Of a stretch of DNA of 34,413 bases, positions 8,305 to 17,083 are shown piece after piece (position 1 is the stretch's first letter; the number at the start of each line of letters is the position of its first letter). The notes under the pieces were generated by a model. The model saw only the letters and a list, made by a program, of their open reading frames with translations. It was not told the DNA's origin and did no database searches. Source of the stretch: Ruminococcus sp. (GTDB lineage Bacteria; Bacillota; Clostridia; Oscillospirales; Ruminococcaceae); contig SVNR01000029.1 in assembly GCA_015066815.1 (NCBI GenBank), positions 1 to 34,413 of the forward strand. The letters are read 5' to 3'. The position numbers were made by a program, and so were the translations under genes.

Positions 8305-9090
8305 ATGATACGCCTTTCTGAAAAACAGCGTATTGTAATAAAGCTCGGTACATCAACTATAGCACACAGCACCGGAAAGCTCAACATAAGAAAAATGACA
8401 ACTCTCGTCAGAGTTCTTGCAGATCTTCAGAATTCCGGAAAAGAAATCGTAATAGTTTCCTCAGGTGCAATAGGACTCGGCGTAGGAAAGCTGGGACTGA
8501 AAACCCGCCCGTCCGATACTCCTTCAAAACAGGCATGTGCCGCAGTAGGACAGTGCGAGCTTATGTATATGTACGACAATCTTTTTGACGAATACGGAAT
8601 AACAGTCGCACAGATACTTCTTACAAAAACCATTCTTGAAAAAAACAACGTAGTAAACACATTCGAAAAGCTTATTTCTATGGGAGTAATACCAATAGTA
8701 AACGAAAACGATACTGTTGCAATAGATGAGCTTGAACTCGAAATAGGCGAAAACGATTCACTCTCCGCTACAGTTGCAAGCTTCGCAAAGGCAGATCTCC
8801 TCATAATCCTATCCGATATAGACGGTCTGTTCAGCTCCGATCCGAGAACTGATGCAAACGCAAGCCTTATTCCGATAGTTCACGAAATAGACGATCACAT
8901 AGAAAAAATAGCCGGCGGAGCAGGCTCCTCTCTCGGAACAGGCGGTATGGCAACAAAGATAAATGCCGCAAGGATAGCTACTCAGGCAGGTATCGATATG
9001 GTAATAATGAACGGCAAGAACCCGGAAATGCTCTATGATCTTTTTGAGGACAAGCCGGTAGGAACATTATTCAGAGCAAAGAAAGGATGA
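8305..9090 (+). CDS. proB: Glutamate 5-kinase, short form without PUA domain
   Basis: First step of proline synthesis: ATP-dependent phosphorylation of glutamate to glutamyl-5-phosphate. The 261-aa amino-acid kinase domain shows VIKLGTSTI at the N-terminus, IVSSGAIGLG, VNENDTV, SDIDGLFSSDP and GTGGMATKINAA, all expected for substrate and nucleotide binding. The C-terminal PUA domain of the E. coli type (about 367 aa) is missing, a known shorter architecture and not a truncation here, since the frame ends cleanly at the proA ribosome site. Its stop overlaps the region of the proA ribosome site, so kinase and reductase, whose intermediate is labile, are made together. Confidence 0.95.
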   Translation: MIRLSEKQRIVIKLGTSTIAHSTGKLNIRKMTTLVRVLADLQNSGKEIVIVSSGAIGLGVGKLGLKTRPSDTPSKQACAAVGQCELMYMYDNLFDEYGITVAQILLTKTILEKNNVVNTFEKLISMGVIPIVNENDTVAIDELELEIGENDSLSATVASFAKADLLIILSDIDGLFSSDPRTDANASLIPIVHEIDDHIEKIAGGAGSSLGTGGMATKINAARIATQAGIDMVIMNGKNPEMLYDLFEDKPVGTLFRAKKG

Positions 9091-9095
9091 AAATA

Positions 9096-10343
9096 ATGAC
9101 ATACATAGAACAGCTCGGTGCTAACGCAAAGGCCGCCGAAAAAAGCATTGCAACAGCAAGCACCATGAAAAAGAACACAGCACTCAGAGAAATAGCAAAT
9201 GCTCTTATAGAAAACACAGAGCTTATCATCGGGCAGAACAAGCTTGATCTTGATAAAGCAAAGGAAAACAATATATCAGTCGTTATGCAGGACAGACTCA
9301 TGCTTAACGCAGACCGTATAAAAAATATCGCAGACTGCGTCCTCAAAATAATCGATCTTGACGATGTTGTAGGAAACATAGAATACGGGGCAGTAAGACC
9401 GAACGGTCTTAAAATCTCCAAAGTAAGAGTACCGCTCGGAGTTATCGGAATAATCTTCGAATCAAGACCAAACGTAACTGTAGATGCAGCAACACTCTGC
9501 ATGAAAGCAGGAAACGCTGTTATCCTCCGCGGCGGAAAAGAAGCAGTAAACTCCAACAGATGCCTTACAGAAATCATGCGAAAAGCAGTTGCAAAAGCAG
9601 GCTTCCCTGAAGATATCATTCAGCTTGTAACTGATACCTCAAGAGAATCAGCAAACGAAATGATGAAGATGAACAAGTACCTCGATGTTCTCATTCCGAG
9701 AGGAGGCGCAGGTCTTATAAACGCTGTAGTTGCAAACGCAACTGTTCCGGTTATCGAAACAGGAGTAGGCAACTGTCATGTATATGTTGACGCTTCAGCC
9801 AATACCGATATGGCTGTAAACATAGCTGATAACGGAAAAACACAGCGTCCTTCAGTATGCAACGCTATTGAAAACCTTATCGTTCACAAGGATGCAGCAG
9901 AAAGATTTTTACCTGCTATAAAAGAAAGATTTGACAAGCATAGCGTTGTCATCCTCGGCTGTGAAAGAACAAAAGCCATACTCGGAGACTGTGTGCTTCC
10001 GGCAACTGAAGAGGACTACGCAACAGAGTTTCTTGATTACAAGATATCCGTAAAGGTTGTTGACAGCATAGACGAGGCAATCGACCATATATCGCGCTAC
10101 ACAACTCATCACTCTGAGTGCATTGTAACAGAAAGTCTTTCAAGTGCAGAAAAATTCCGCAGTGAAGTAGATGCAGCCGCTGTTTACGTTAACGCTTCCA
10201 CGAGATTTACAGACGGAAGCGAATTCGGCTTCGGCGCTGAAATAGGCATATCGACTCAGAAGCTTCACGCAAGAGGTCCTATGGGTCTCAAGGAGCTTAC
10301 ATCTGTAAAATATTTGATTACCGGAAACGGGCAGATAAGATAA
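9096..10343 (+). CDS. proA: Glutamate-5-semialdehyde dehydrogenase (gamma-glutamyl phosphate reductase)
   Basis: Second step of proline synthesis: NADPH reduction of glutamyl-5-phosphate to glutamate-5-semialdehyde. Aldehyde-dehydrogenase fold of 415 aa, with the catalytic Cys in QRPSVCNAIENL and the substrate-site sequences FESRPNVTVDA and LIPRGGAGLI. An ATG at 9087 also exists in frame, but the ribosome site AAAGGA at 9082-9087 overlaps it. The ATG at 9096 is 8 nt from that site and gives the usual MTYIEQLG-type start. Pyrroline-5-carboxylate reductase (proC), needed to finish proline, is not in this window. Confidence 0.95.
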   Translation: MTYIEQLGANAKAAEKSIATASTMKKNTALREIANALIENTELIIGQNKLDLDKAKENNISVVMQDRLMLNADRIKNIADCVLKIIDLDDVVGNIEYGAVRPNGLKISKVRVPLGVIGIIFESRPNVTVDAATLCMKAGNAVILRGGKEAVNSNRCLTEIMRKAVAKAGFPEDIIQLVTDTSRESANEMMKMNKYLDVLIPRGGAGLINAVVANATVPVIETGVGNCHVYVDASANTDMAVNIADNGKTQRPSVCNAIENLIVHKDAAERFLPAIKERFDKHSVVILGCERTKAILGDCVLPATEEDYATEFLDYKISVKVVDSIDEAIDHISRYTTHHSECIVTESLSSAEKFRSEVDAAAVYVNASTRFTDGSEFGFGAEIGISTQKLHARGPMGLKELTSVKYLITGNGQIR

Positions 10344-10408
10344 AAAAGAAAGGTTTATTTTTAGATACTATTTTAAAATATAAAAAATATTACAGGAGCT
10401 AAAAACAG

Positions 10409-11089
10409 ATGCCCGATACAAAAGAATTTATAAGCAGACTCATGGATAAAAACGACGATGACCTTGAAAACCTGCTTTCATTTGCCGATGAGCGCAGAAT
10501 CGAAGGCAAACACGACAACAAAAACGCTGACAGTATTCTTGAGGAAATACTTAATTCTCATAACAAAACCTCCGGAAAAAAATCACTGTTCAAAAAAATA
10601 TCCGCAGCTCCGTCCTTGTCTCCGGAAGCGAAGAACCTTCATCATATAATGCCGGAGTTTTCAATGCCCGAATACATATCATACGGAAGTATATGCGACT
10701 TTGCTGCAGAAAAAACCACACCCGTAATAGAAGACGACTCTGCCGAAGAAAGCCTGCCAACCGATAATGATAAAAATGAAAACCAAGCACAGGAAAGCTC
10801 AGAAACAGACGAAGCAAATGACGAACCGACTCCGGAAACACTTAATCTGCCCGACGGGAAGCTTCCTCTGTACGATGAAGAGCACACTTCAGATGTTGAA
10901 CGCTTCATAGCAAACCAGGAAAGCAAACATCCTGTCCTTTACTTTGCAGTCGGATTTTCAATAGTTCTGGTAACTGTTCTTGGTCTGGCATCATGTGTTT
11001 ATCTCGGAGTAACAGCTCTCAGAAGCTCCGGTTCTGAAGATATAGGCGATCCCGCCGTAGCCGCAGTGTCAGCAGCTGATATTCAATAA
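10409..11089 (+). CDS. Acidic single-pass membrane protein of unknown function
   Basis: A 226-aa protein. Residues 1-170 are hydrophilic and mostly acidic, with a low-complexity stretch rich in Glu, Asp, Ser and Asn at about 105-145. One membrane segment follows at about 176-200 (YFAVGFSIVLVTVLGLASCV), with a short Ala/Ser-rich tail. This implies a large cytoplasmic domain and a short outer tail. Ribosome site AGGAGC lies about 9 nt before the ATG. It lies 65 nt after proA with an AT-rich gap and is followed by a strong terminator, so it is probably the last gene of the operon. No family recognised. Confidence 0.75.
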   Translation: MPDTKEFISRLMDKNDDDLENLLSFADERRIEGKHDNKNADSILEEILNSHNKTSGKKSLFKKISAAPSLSPEAKNLHHIMPEFSMPEYISYGSICDFAAEKTTPVIEDDSAEESLPTDNDKNENQAQESSETDEANDEPTPETLNLPDGKLPLYDEEHTSDVERFIANQESKHPVLYFAVGFSIVLVTVLGLASCVYLGVTALRSSGSEDIGDPAVAAVSAADIQ

Positions 11090-11093
11090 AGCC

Positions 11094-11150
11094 AAAACCT
11101 TTGCACTATGGATTACTGATTCCATTGATGCAAAGGTTTTTTGTTTTTTT
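11094..11150. terminator. Strong convergent terminator
   Basis: AAAACCTTTGCA (11094-11105) pairs perfectly with TGCAAAGGTTTT (11129-11140) and is followed by TTGTTTTTTT. It ends the plus-strand proBA operon. The A4 on the left gives T4 in the other direction, so it may also serve the minus-strand nuclease gene whose stop lies at 11149. Confidence 0.85.
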
Positions 11151-12120
11151 ATAAAAACTTTCTGTACTCCTCACGTTTATTAGCAGAAATATCAAGTATA
11201 TCCATAGCCTCATCTACTGTAAGATTCATTTTCTCCATAAGTGCGGTTATTGAATTTATGGCTTCCTTTTCAGCCTCCGCCTTTACTTTTTCTGTTTCTT
11301 CCTTAGCTTTTTCTGTTTCTTCTCTGGCTTTTTCTGTTTCTTCTCTGGCTTTTTCTGCTTCTGCCTTAGCCCTTTTCACCTCTTCTCTTGCCTGATTTAC
11401 ATCATCTCTGTACTCAGCCTGCTCTGCAAGCCTGTCCAGAAGCGCCATTTCTCTTTCAAACGCATTTATACGCATCTGTTCATCCTTACTGAAAAAACGT
11501 ACAGTACTTACTGCATCACGAATCTCAGGTATTTCAGATTTTTCAAGCATCTTCAGCTCATCCTCGCTTTCTGCATCTATCAGCCTCAGCCACTGCAGCA
11601 CAGGATCACTCCTGTTTTCAGCTGTGGCCTGAGGAAGCTTGTTAAGTTCAAAGAAGTAGAGTGCCATACTTCCGTTATATTCTTCGTTACGTCTTCTCTC
11701 AAGCAGTGTAAAGCATGAATCATATTCCTTGCAATCAAACAGACTGAAGTCTATTATGTTTATACAGATTGTTCCCGGAAGCTCCCCATACTTACATCCC
11801 TTTTTGAAGCCGTATGTAAAAAGCTTTGCCCAGTAAAACAAACTTCTTTCCTTGTAGTTCTTGTACCATGCAGACTGCAGCTCCACGTTGATCGTCTTCT
11901 TATCACGTGTTGTGACCTTTATGTCCACTCTGCCGGTTTTTTCATCTGCAAAATCAGGAATAATCTCATTGTTTTCTATCACTATCTCCTCAAGCATTTC
12001 CTTGTCCATATCCAATACTGCACAAAGAAAAGCTCTTAAGATATGAAGATTTTCAGAAACTCCGAAAAGCTTCTTGAATACAATGTCAATCTTGGGTTTT
12101 ACGATTTCTTTTTTACTCAT
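11149..12120 (-). CDS. Rpn-family PD-(D/E)XK nuclease / putative transposase-like protein
   Basis: A 323-aa protein. The N-terminal part (PKIDIVFKKLFG, then GRVDIKVTTRDKKTINVELQ) matches the core of Rpn (YhgA-like) recombination-promoting nucleases, with D66 and the E80-x-Q82 pair as likely metal ligands. The middle (about 85-235) is the usual helical extension. Residues about 240-290 form a charged coiled coil with a tandem 7-residue repeat (AREETEK, AKEETEK), encoded by near-identical 21-bp units around 11290-11370. The last residues (MEKMNLTVDEAMDILDIS) look like the small C-terminal domain common to these proteins. Such genes are multicopy in many Clostridia. Ribosome site GGAG lies about 9 nt before the ATG. 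Two promoter matches lie upstream. Confidence 0.85.
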   Translation of the reverse strand: MSKKEIVKPKIDIVFKKLFGVSENLHILRAFLCAVLDMDKEMLEEIVIENNEIIPDFADEKTGRVDIKVTTRDKKTINVELQSAWYKNYKERSLFYWAKLFTYGFKKGCKYGELPGTICINIIDFSLFDCKEYDSCFTLLERRRNEEYNGSMALYFFELNKLPQATAENRSDPVLQWLRLIDAESEDELKMLEKSEIPEIRDAVSTVRFFSKDEQMRINAFEREMALLDRLAEQAEYRDDVNQAREEVKRAKAEAEKAREETEKAREETEKAKEETEKVKAEAEKEAINSITALMEKMNLTVDEAMDILDISANKREEYRKFL

Positions 12121-12161
12121 ATTTTTTCTCCTTTTATGTTGTTTTTTATCTTTATAGGTAT

Positions 12162-12190
12162 ATTATACCATAAAAGGGAATGAGAGTAAA
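12162..12190 (-). promoter_or_regulatory. Proximal promoter of the Rpn-type gene
   Basis: On the minus strand, TTTACT (12185-12190), 17 nt, TATAAT (12162-12167). The -10 is perfect and the -35 is moderate. Confidence 0.55.
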
Positions 12191-12255
12191 TGCATAGTTT
12201 CACAGATTTTCCGGAAAAATATTGTAAAATAGTGACAATTTTCACTGCTACCTTT

Positions 12256-12284
12256 ATTATACCACATATATACCGATAATACAA
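12256..12284 (-). promoter_or_regulatory. Distal promoter of the Rpn-type gene
   Basis: On the minus strand, TTGTAT (12279-12284), 17 nt, TATAAT (12256-12261). The two -10 boxes are about 94 nt apart, and both are in the right orientation for the gene starting at 12120. Confidence 0.55.
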
Positions 12285-12598
12285 TTGATTTTCTTCATCC
12301 AAACTACTATTCCGGATTATCATACCTTGCAAAGCTCTGAAAATAAAGTTGCATTTTTTACTCAACTGATAAATCAAACCCTTGCATCGCAGAGTGTAAT
12401 ATCTCTTGAGGAAAGGGCATTGTTTTTTTAATATTGTTCACTTACAAAGATTCTAATTTGTATTTTTAATCCAAAAAAATTTTCTAACCTCTTTTTAATC
12501 TCACTATGTATTATTTTTAACTATCCGACGGTATAATATATAGTAAACAACATATTTATTTTTCATATCAAAAAATATTTTTTCAGAGGAATGATAAC
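12285..12598. other. AT-rich divergent intergenic region
   Basis: No convincing coding sequence is seen. A perfect TATAAT-type -10 (around 12532-12537) precedes the small plus-strand gene at 12599, but its -35 is poor. A weak hairpin CCCTT/AAGGG with a following T-run lies near 12378-12428, with no gene to its left on the plus strand that it would serve. A minus-strand open frame spanning 12117-12377 has no protein-like features. Confidence 0.4.
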
Positions 12599-12841
12599 GT
12601 GAAAAGTTTTTGTAAGACCATACGGATAATAGCAGCATTTCTTTTGATAATCATAGGTATAGCAGGACTTATCATACCGGTATTTCCTACAATTCCGTTT
12701 CTTATCGCAGCCGCTCTCCTGATGGGTAAAAAGCCGGCAGAGGTCATACGTTTTTTGGACCGCATAACCAAAAACGTCCAGCTTAAGCTCAGAAAAATAA
12801 TAAGGCGTTTCAAACAGAAACGCCTCAAAAAAACACGATAA
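12599..12841 (+). CDS. Small membrane protein, DUF454/PGPGW-like
   Basis: An 80-aa protein starting with GTG (ribosome site AGAGGA about 10 nt upstream). A hydrophobic hairpin (about residues 9-42) contains IIGIAGLIIPVFPTIPFLIA, which resembles the Gly/Pro-rich membrane turn of DUF454 (YbaN-like) and PGPGW small membrane proteins. A strongly basic tail of about 35 residues follows. Function is unknown. The last codons contain the hairpin that acts as terminator for the convergent upp operon, so the C-terminal basic residues are encoded by the terminator stem. Confidence 0.7.
   Translation: MKSFCKTIRIIAAFLLIIIGIAGLIIPVFPTIPFLIAAALLMGKKPAEVIRFLDRITKNVQLKLRKIIRRFKQKRLKKTR
12793..12825 (-). terminator. 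Terminator of the upp-rpiB unit, inside the convergent gene
   Basis: AGGCGTTTC (12803-12811) pairs perfectly with GAAACGCCT (12817-12825) around a 5-nt loop. On the minus strand it is followed by a T-rich run, so it can end transcription coming from upp. On the plus strand it has A7 just after, making it a poor terminator in that direction. It lies within the 3' end of the coding sequence at 12599-12841. Confidence 0.65.
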
Positions 12842-12842
12842 T

Positions 12843-13475
12843 TTACTTTGTGCCGAAAATTCTGTCGCCTGCATCACCAAGTCCCGGGACAATATACTTG
12901 TGCTCATCAAGATGATCATCTATAGCACAGCAGTATATCTCTATATCAGGATGTGTGGAGGTAAGTTTTTCAAGTCCCTCAGGCGAAGCAATAATACACA
13001 TGAACTTGATGTTCTTTACATTCTTTTTTCTGAGTTCGTCTACTGCAACACATACCGACGCACCCGTAGCAAGCATCGGATCAAGGATTATCGCGTCACG
13101 CTCACTTATATCCTCAGGAAGCTTGCAGTAATACAGCACTGATTCGAGAGTTTCTGGGTCACGGAATGTTCCGATATGACCAATCTTAGCTGCCGGAACA
13201 AGCGCCATAACACCTTCTGCCATACCGAGACCCGCTCTGAGGATAGGTATAAAAGCAAGCTTTCTTCCGGATATGATTTTTGTTCTTGCCGGTGCAATAG
13301 GTGTGGATATCTCTACTTCCTTAAGCGGAAGATCTCTTGTTGCCTCATAACACATAAGCATAGCCGTCTCTGATATGAGTTCTCTGAACTCCTTGGAGCC
13401 GGTTGTTTTGTCCCTGAGCAATGAAAGCTTGTGCTGAACAAGCGGATGTTCTATTATTTTTACGTTTTTATACAT
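12843..13475 (-). CDS. upp: Uracil phosphoribosyltransferase
   Basis: Pyrimidine salvage: uracil plus PRPP gives UMP and pyrophosphate. At 210 aa it is the normal length. The PRPP-binding loop reads [19 protein letters not shown], and the C-terminal uracil-binding segment ends [13 protein letters not shown] as in the family. A strong ribosome site GGGGAGG lies about 9 nt before the ATG. It lies 37 nt downstream of rpiB on the same strand and probably shares its transcript. The link is the ribose-phosphate pool: RpiB supplies ribose 5-phosphate, the precursor of PRPP. Confidence 0.97.
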   Translation of the reverse strand: MYKNVKIIEHPLVQHKLSLLRDKTTGSKEFRELISETAMLMCYEATRDLPLKEVEISTPIAPARTKIISGRKLAFIPILRAGLGMAEGVMALVPAAKIGHIGTFRDPETLESVLYYCKLPEDISERDAIILDPMLATGASVCVAVDELRKKNVKNIKFMCIIASPEGLEKLTSTHPDIEIYCCAIDDHLDEHKYIVPGLGDAGDRIFGTK

Positions 13476-13512
13476 AGTACCTTTTCCTCCCCTGGCAAAT
13501 AATTCTTTTGTT

Positions 13513-13950
13513 TTATTTTTGTTCGAGAGCTGTTATGAGATCAACTCTTCTCTGATGTCTGCCACCCTCAAACTCTGTATTGAGAAAAATATCAGCAAGT
13601 TCAAGTGCAAGTCCTGCACCTACAACTCTTGCACCCATACAGAGTACATTTGCATCGTTATGAAGACGTGTATATCTGACAGAAAAATGCTCCGTGCATA
13701 CAGCCGCACGAATTCCCTTTATCTTGTTTGCAGCCATAGACATTCCTATTCCTGTGCCACAGATGAGTATAGCTTTGCTTGCTTCACCTGAAGTCACCAT
13801 ACCGCATACCTTTTCCGCCATATCAGGATAATCGCACTTTTCGCCTGATTTTATTCCGCAGTCAGTTACCTCTATGTTCTTTTCTCTGAGAAACTGTACT
13901 ATCTCGTCTTTAAGTTCACAACCTGCATGATCGCATCCGATAGCTATCAT
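13513..13950 (-). CDS. rpiB: Ribose-5-phosphate isomerase B
   Basis: Interconverts ribose 5-phosphate and ribulose 5-phosphate in the pentose phosphate pathway. The 145-aa RpiB/LacAB fold starts [10 protein letters not shown] and has the catalytic-loop sequence [14 protein letters not shown] with the active Cys, then [20 protein letters not shown] and the C-terminal [11 protein letters not shown]. Allose-6-phosphate isomerases share this fold, but the gene context with upp favours the ribose role. Ribosome site AGGAGG lies about 9 nt before the ATG. A copy of the dispersed repeat occupies the upstream gap. Confidence 0.95.
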   Translation of the reverse strand: MIAIGCDHAGCELKDEIVQFLREKNIEVTDCGIKSGEKCDYPDMAEKVCGMVTSGEASKAILICGTGIGMSMAANKIKGIRAAVCTEHFSVRYTRLHNDANVLCMGARVVGAGLALELADIFLNTEFEGGRHQRRVDLITALEQK

Positions 13951-13987
13951 TTGTTACTTCCTCCTGTAAAACTGAATAATCTCTTGT

Positions 13988-14091
13988 TATAGTAAAAGTC
14001 AAATTTATTTTGATTTTTACTATAAGTTATTTCTGCCTGATGCACATCCGCTGATCACGTTAGCTTCATACATACCCGGCTGATAATAAAC
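13988..14091 (+). repeat. Dispersed modular repeat, copy B (palindrome + box)
   Basis: Palindrome at 13988-14024 (arms TATAGTAAAAGTCA and TGATTTTTACTATA), a 10-nt linker, then the box at 14035-14091 (starts GCCTGATGCACATCCG, ends CCCGGCTGATAATAAAC). This is the same order as copy A. The inner stem of the box is GCTGA with TTAGC, where one pair is a G-U wobble in this orientation. The outer stem is poor, so this copy may be decaying. It fills the gap between rpiB and tsaB and is antisense to both. The palindrome could also act as a terminator. Confidence 0.7.
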
Positions 14092-14103
14092 TATTTTAAA
14101 AAA

Positions 14104-14796
14104 TCAGCAGCTGCCCGTGTTTTTTTCCTGCAGATCTTTTTCTGCTTTGGTTATCTGCATATAAAAGGCCTCTGTCTTGTCGGGAGTCTGTCCTTCCTTG
14201 TCTGAGGCACTCATGCATATTCCCGAGGCAAGCTGTTCCCTGAGATGAGCCGGAGCAAGAAAAATATTGTTTTGCTGTGTTTTCTTAATAAGCTCTTCTG
14301 CAGCATCTCCTGCAGCTATTATCTTAGAATCAAACTCTGCAAGCTTATCTGCAAGCTCTCCGAGAGTCAGCATACAGTCAGCCATGCAGTATTCGGGCTT
14401 CTGCCCGTTCATTCTGAAAACAGCACAATAAACTATATCAAGTCTTGCTTTCATGACCGTGCAGATATAGCCGTCAAACGTTCCTGCAAAGTTGTAGGCT
14501 ATCGCCTCAAGCGTAGATATACCGTTACACTGTCTGTCAAGCGCAAAGGAAAGAGCCTTTACTGCTGATATTCCTATCCTGAGTCCCGTATATGAACCGG
14601 GACCTGCAGCTACTGCAAATCTGTCTATATCATTAAGCTCTATTCCGAGATCTTCAAGCATTTTGCGGCACAGAGGAAGTATCACCTGCGAATGCGTTTT
14701 ATTTGTGCGAACAAAATACTGGGCGAGAAGTTTTCCGTCTTCCGTTACAGCAACCGAGGCATTTTTTCCCGATGTATCAATTCCCAATACCTTCAA
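14104..14796 (-). CDS. tsaB: tRNA threonylcarbamoyladenosine synthesis protein TsaB
   Basis: Partner of TsaD and TsaE in making t6A37 on ANN-decoding tRNAs. ASKHA-type fold of 230 aa with an N-terminal KVLGIDTSGKNASVAV and the conserved AAGPGSYTGLRIGISAVKAL. I choose the TTG at 14796: it gives the usual M-K-V-L-G-I-D start and lies 8 nt from GAAGGAG. Upstream alternatives (TTG at 14814, ATG at 14805) overlap that ribosome site. The start overlaps the end of tsaE by about 20 nt, so the two are coupled. TsaC and TsaD are not in the window. Confidence 0.92.
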   Translation of the reverse strand: MKVLGIDTSGKNASVAVTEDGKLLAQYFVRTNKTHSQVILPLCRKMLEDLGIELNDIDRFAVAAGPGSYTGLRIGISAVKALSFALDRQCNGISTLEAIAYNFAGTFDGYICTVMKARLDIVYCAVFRMNGQKPEYCMADCMLTLGELADKLAEFDSKIIAAGDAAEELIKKTQQNNIFLAPAHLREQLASGICMSASDKEGQTPDKTEAFYMQITKAEKDLQEKNTGSC

Positions 14797-15217
14797 AACG
14801 CTCATCTCCTTCAACTATGATCTCTCTTGTATTGTCATCTATGCGCCTTATATCAATATATATTGTACCTTCAGGAAGTACGTCACTTATGTTTTCAGAC
14901 CATTCTATCACAAAAACACTCTCATCTGCAGGATAATCAAAAAAACCTGTCGTTTCAAGATCATCTGCATTATCTATACGATACATATCGAAGTGATAGA
15001 TATCAAGTGTGCCATGATATTCGTTTACAAGTGCAAAGGTCGGAGACGATACATCGTCCTCCAGCCCGGCACCTGATGCGAGTCCTCTTGTGAATGTAGT
15101 TTTACCGGCACCCAGACCGCCCTTATATGCGATCATGTCGCCTTTTTTCAGAACAGAGCCTATCTTTTCCGCAAGAGCGATTGTCTCTTCGGGAGAGTGT
15201 GTTATATATCTTCCCAT
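14777..15217 (-). CDS. tsaE: tRNA threonylcarbamoyladenosine synthesis ATPase TsaE
   Basis: Small P-loop ATPase that resets the TsaBD complex during t6A synthesis. 146 aa, Walker A GGLGAGKTTFTRGLASG at about residues 33-49, then SPTFALVNEY and a downstream HFDMYRI segment typical of the family. It starts 1 nt after the fhs stop and overlaps tsaB, so fhs, tsaE and tsaB read as one operon. Confidence 0.95.
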   Translation of the reverse strand: MGRYITHSPEETIALAEKIGSVLKKGDMIAYKGGLGAGKTTFTRGLASGAGLEDDVSSPTFALVNEYHGTLDIYHFDMYRIDNADDLETTGFFDYPADESVFVIEWSENISDVLPEGTIYIDIRRIDDNTREIIVEGDERFEGIGN

Positions 15218-15218
15218 A

Positions 15219-16901
15219 TCAGAACAGTCCCGATATATTTCCGTCGTTGTCGCAGTCTATTCTGAGTGCCGAAGGCTTCTTCGGAAGTCCCGGCATAGTC
15301 ATTATATCGCCTGTATATGCTACGATAAAGCCTGCTCCGGCAGATACCCTGAGATCTCTTACTGTAACGCTGAAGTTTTCAGGCCTTCCAAGAAGTGAAG
15401 GATCGTCAGAAAGTGAGTACTGAGTCTTCGCAACACATACCGGAAGCTCTGAAAAACCGAGAGCGTTGATTTCCTTCAGAGCTTTTTCAGCCTGTGAGGT
15501 AAATACTACTCCGTCAGCTCTGTATATCTCTCTTGCTATGATTCCGAGCTTTTCCTTTATAGGAAGTTTTTCATCATAAAGCTGTCTGAAGCTGATTTCG
15601 CCGTTTGCTTCAGCCTTTTCTATCGTGCTGCACACCTTATCGGCAAGATCTCTTCCACCTTCTCCGCCCTTAGCGAATATTTCGGTGAGTGATACCTCTA
15701 CAGAAAGACTGTCGCAGATCTGACGGACAGTAGCTATCTCGGCTTCTGTATCTGTGTGGAATCTGTTTATGGCAACCACTACCGGCAAACCGAATTTTTT
15801 CATGTTTTCTATATGAGTTATAAGGTTTACGCTGCCTTTTCTGAGAGCATCAACATTTTCTTCAGTAAGAACGTCCTTAGGAATCCCGCCGTTATACTTC
15901 AGAGCTCTTATTGTTGCAACGAGAACCACGCATGAAGGTCTGAGCCCTGCAAAACGGCATTTTATATCAAAAAACTTTTCTGCTCCAAGATCTGAACCGA
16001 AACCGGCTTCTGTTATACAATAATCGCCGAGCTTAAGAGCAAGCTTTGTTGCACGTACAGAGTTACAGCCATGAGCTATATTTGCAAATGGACCTCCATG
16101 AATAAAAACAGGATTGTTTTCAAGAGTCTGTACAAGATTCGGCTTGAGTGCGTCCTTGAGAAGAGCCGTAGCTGCTCCCTGTACGCCGAGCTCTCTTGCA
16201 AAGACCGGTTCTCCGTCAAGGTTATAGGCTACCAGTATATTTCCTATTCTTCTCTTAAGATCATCAAGATCAGATGCAAGACAAAGTATAGCCATAACCT
16301 CAGAAGCAACAGTGATCTGGAAGCCATCCTCACGAGGCACTCCGTTTACCTTTCCGCCAAGTCCTACTACCGTGTTTCTCAGCGCTCTGTCGTTCATATC
16401 AAGACAACGCTTGAAAATGATCCTTCTGCTGTCTATTCTGAGCTCGTTTCCCTGCTGCATATGATTATCGAGCATAGCGCAGATAAGGTTGTTTGCCGCT
16501 GTAATAGCGTGCATATCACCTGTAAAGTGAAGGTTGATATCCTCCATAGGCACGACCTGAGAATATCCGCCGCCTGCCGCTCCGCCCTTTATTCCGAATA
16601 CCGGTCCGAGGGAAGGCTCTCTGAGTGCGAGCATAGCTTTTCTTCCCGTCTTTGCCATAGCCTGTGCAAGTCCGACGCTGACCGTCGTTTTTCCTTCACC
16701 TGCAGGTGTCGGGTTTATAGCAGTAACAAGAATCAGCTTTCCGTCCGGACGGTCGGCAAACTTTTTATAAACAGACTCCGAAAGCTTTGCCTTGTACTGT
16801 CCGTACTGCTCCAGTTCATCGGTTCCTATGCCAAGTCCGTCAGCGATCTCTGTTATCTTTTTCATTTTTGCTCCCTGAGCTATCTCGATATCAGTTAACA
16901 T
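15219..16901 (-). CDS. fhs: Formate-tetrahydrofolate ligase
   Basis: ATP-dependent joining of formate to tetrahydrofolate to give 10-formyl-THF for purine, fMet and one-carbon metabolism. The ATP-binding sequence is [20 protein letters not shown], followed by [19 protein letters not shown] and the conserved [12 protein letters not shown]. The ATG at 16901 (MLTDIEIAQ) gives 560 aa, the usual size, with ribosome site GAGAGGA at good spacing. The open frame extends 19 codons further up, but that part has no family character. No other Wood-Ljungdahl gene is in the window, so I read it as general one-carbon supply. Confidence 0.97.
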   Translation of the reverse strand: MLTDIEIAQGAKMKKITEIADGLGIGTDELEQYGQYKAKLSESVYKKFADRPDGKLILVTAINPTPAGEGKTTVSVGLAQAMAKTGRKAMLALREPSLGPVFGIKGGAAGGGYSQVVPMEDINLHFTGDMHAITAANNLICAMLDNHMQQGNELRIDSRRIIFKRCLDMNDRALRNTVVGLGGKVNGVPREDGFQITVASEVMAILCLASDLDDLKRRIGNILVAYNLDGEPVFARELGVQGAATALLKDALKPNLVQTLENNPVFIHGGPFANIAHGCNSVRATKLALKLGDYCITEAGFGSDLGAEKFFDIKCRFAGLRPSCVVLVATIRALKYNGGIPKDVLTEENVDALRKGSVNLITHIENMKKFGLPVVVAINRFHTDTEAEIATVRQICDSLSVEVSLTEIFAKGGEGGRDLADKVCSTIEKAEANGEISFRQLYDEKLPIKEKLGIIAREIYRADGVVFTSQAEKALKEINALGFSELPVCVAKTQYSLSDDPSLLGRPENFSVTVRDLRVSAGAGFIVAYTGDIMTMPGLPKKPSALRIDCDNDGNISGLF

Positions 16902-17024
16902 AAACATCTTCCTCTCAGAAAAAATATTTTTTTGATACATAATCCATACACCGCACATAATCGTGATGTGCAGTACAGTATTTCTTTTTATATCTTAATT
17001 GTATGCAGTTTTTTCTAAACAATA
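16902..17024. other. Leader region of fhs
   Basis: Part of a 534-nt gap without genes. It holds the fhs ribosome site and a 6-bp hairpin, GCACAT (16953-16958) with ATGTGC (16966-16971). I see no convincing promoter hexamers and no recognisable riboswitch. Confidence 0.4.
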
Positions 17025-17083
17025 TATAGTAAACGACAAATAAATCTGTCATAGTGAACGTAATTTTTTTTATGTTCACTATA
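17025..17083 (+). repeat. Dispersed modular repeat, copy C (rearranged palindromes)
   Basis: A left half-palindrome TATAGTAAACGACAAATAAA ending in CTGTC (17025-17050) is joined directly to a complete palindrome (17051-17083; ATAGTGAAC with GTTCACTAT). The missing right half of the first unit looks like a deletion or template switch between two palindromes. No box is present here. The next copy lies 264 nt to the right. Confidence 0.65.

Noticed and set aside
12117-12377. 86-aa minus-strand gene upstream of the Rpn-type gene
   Set aside because: Low-complexity, AT-driven composition, spans two promoter matches for the downstream gene, and has no ribosome site.
16902-16958. N-terminal extension of formate-tetrahydrofolate ligase
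   Set aside because: The extra 19 codons have no family character and cross the ribosome site; the internal ATG gives the normal length.
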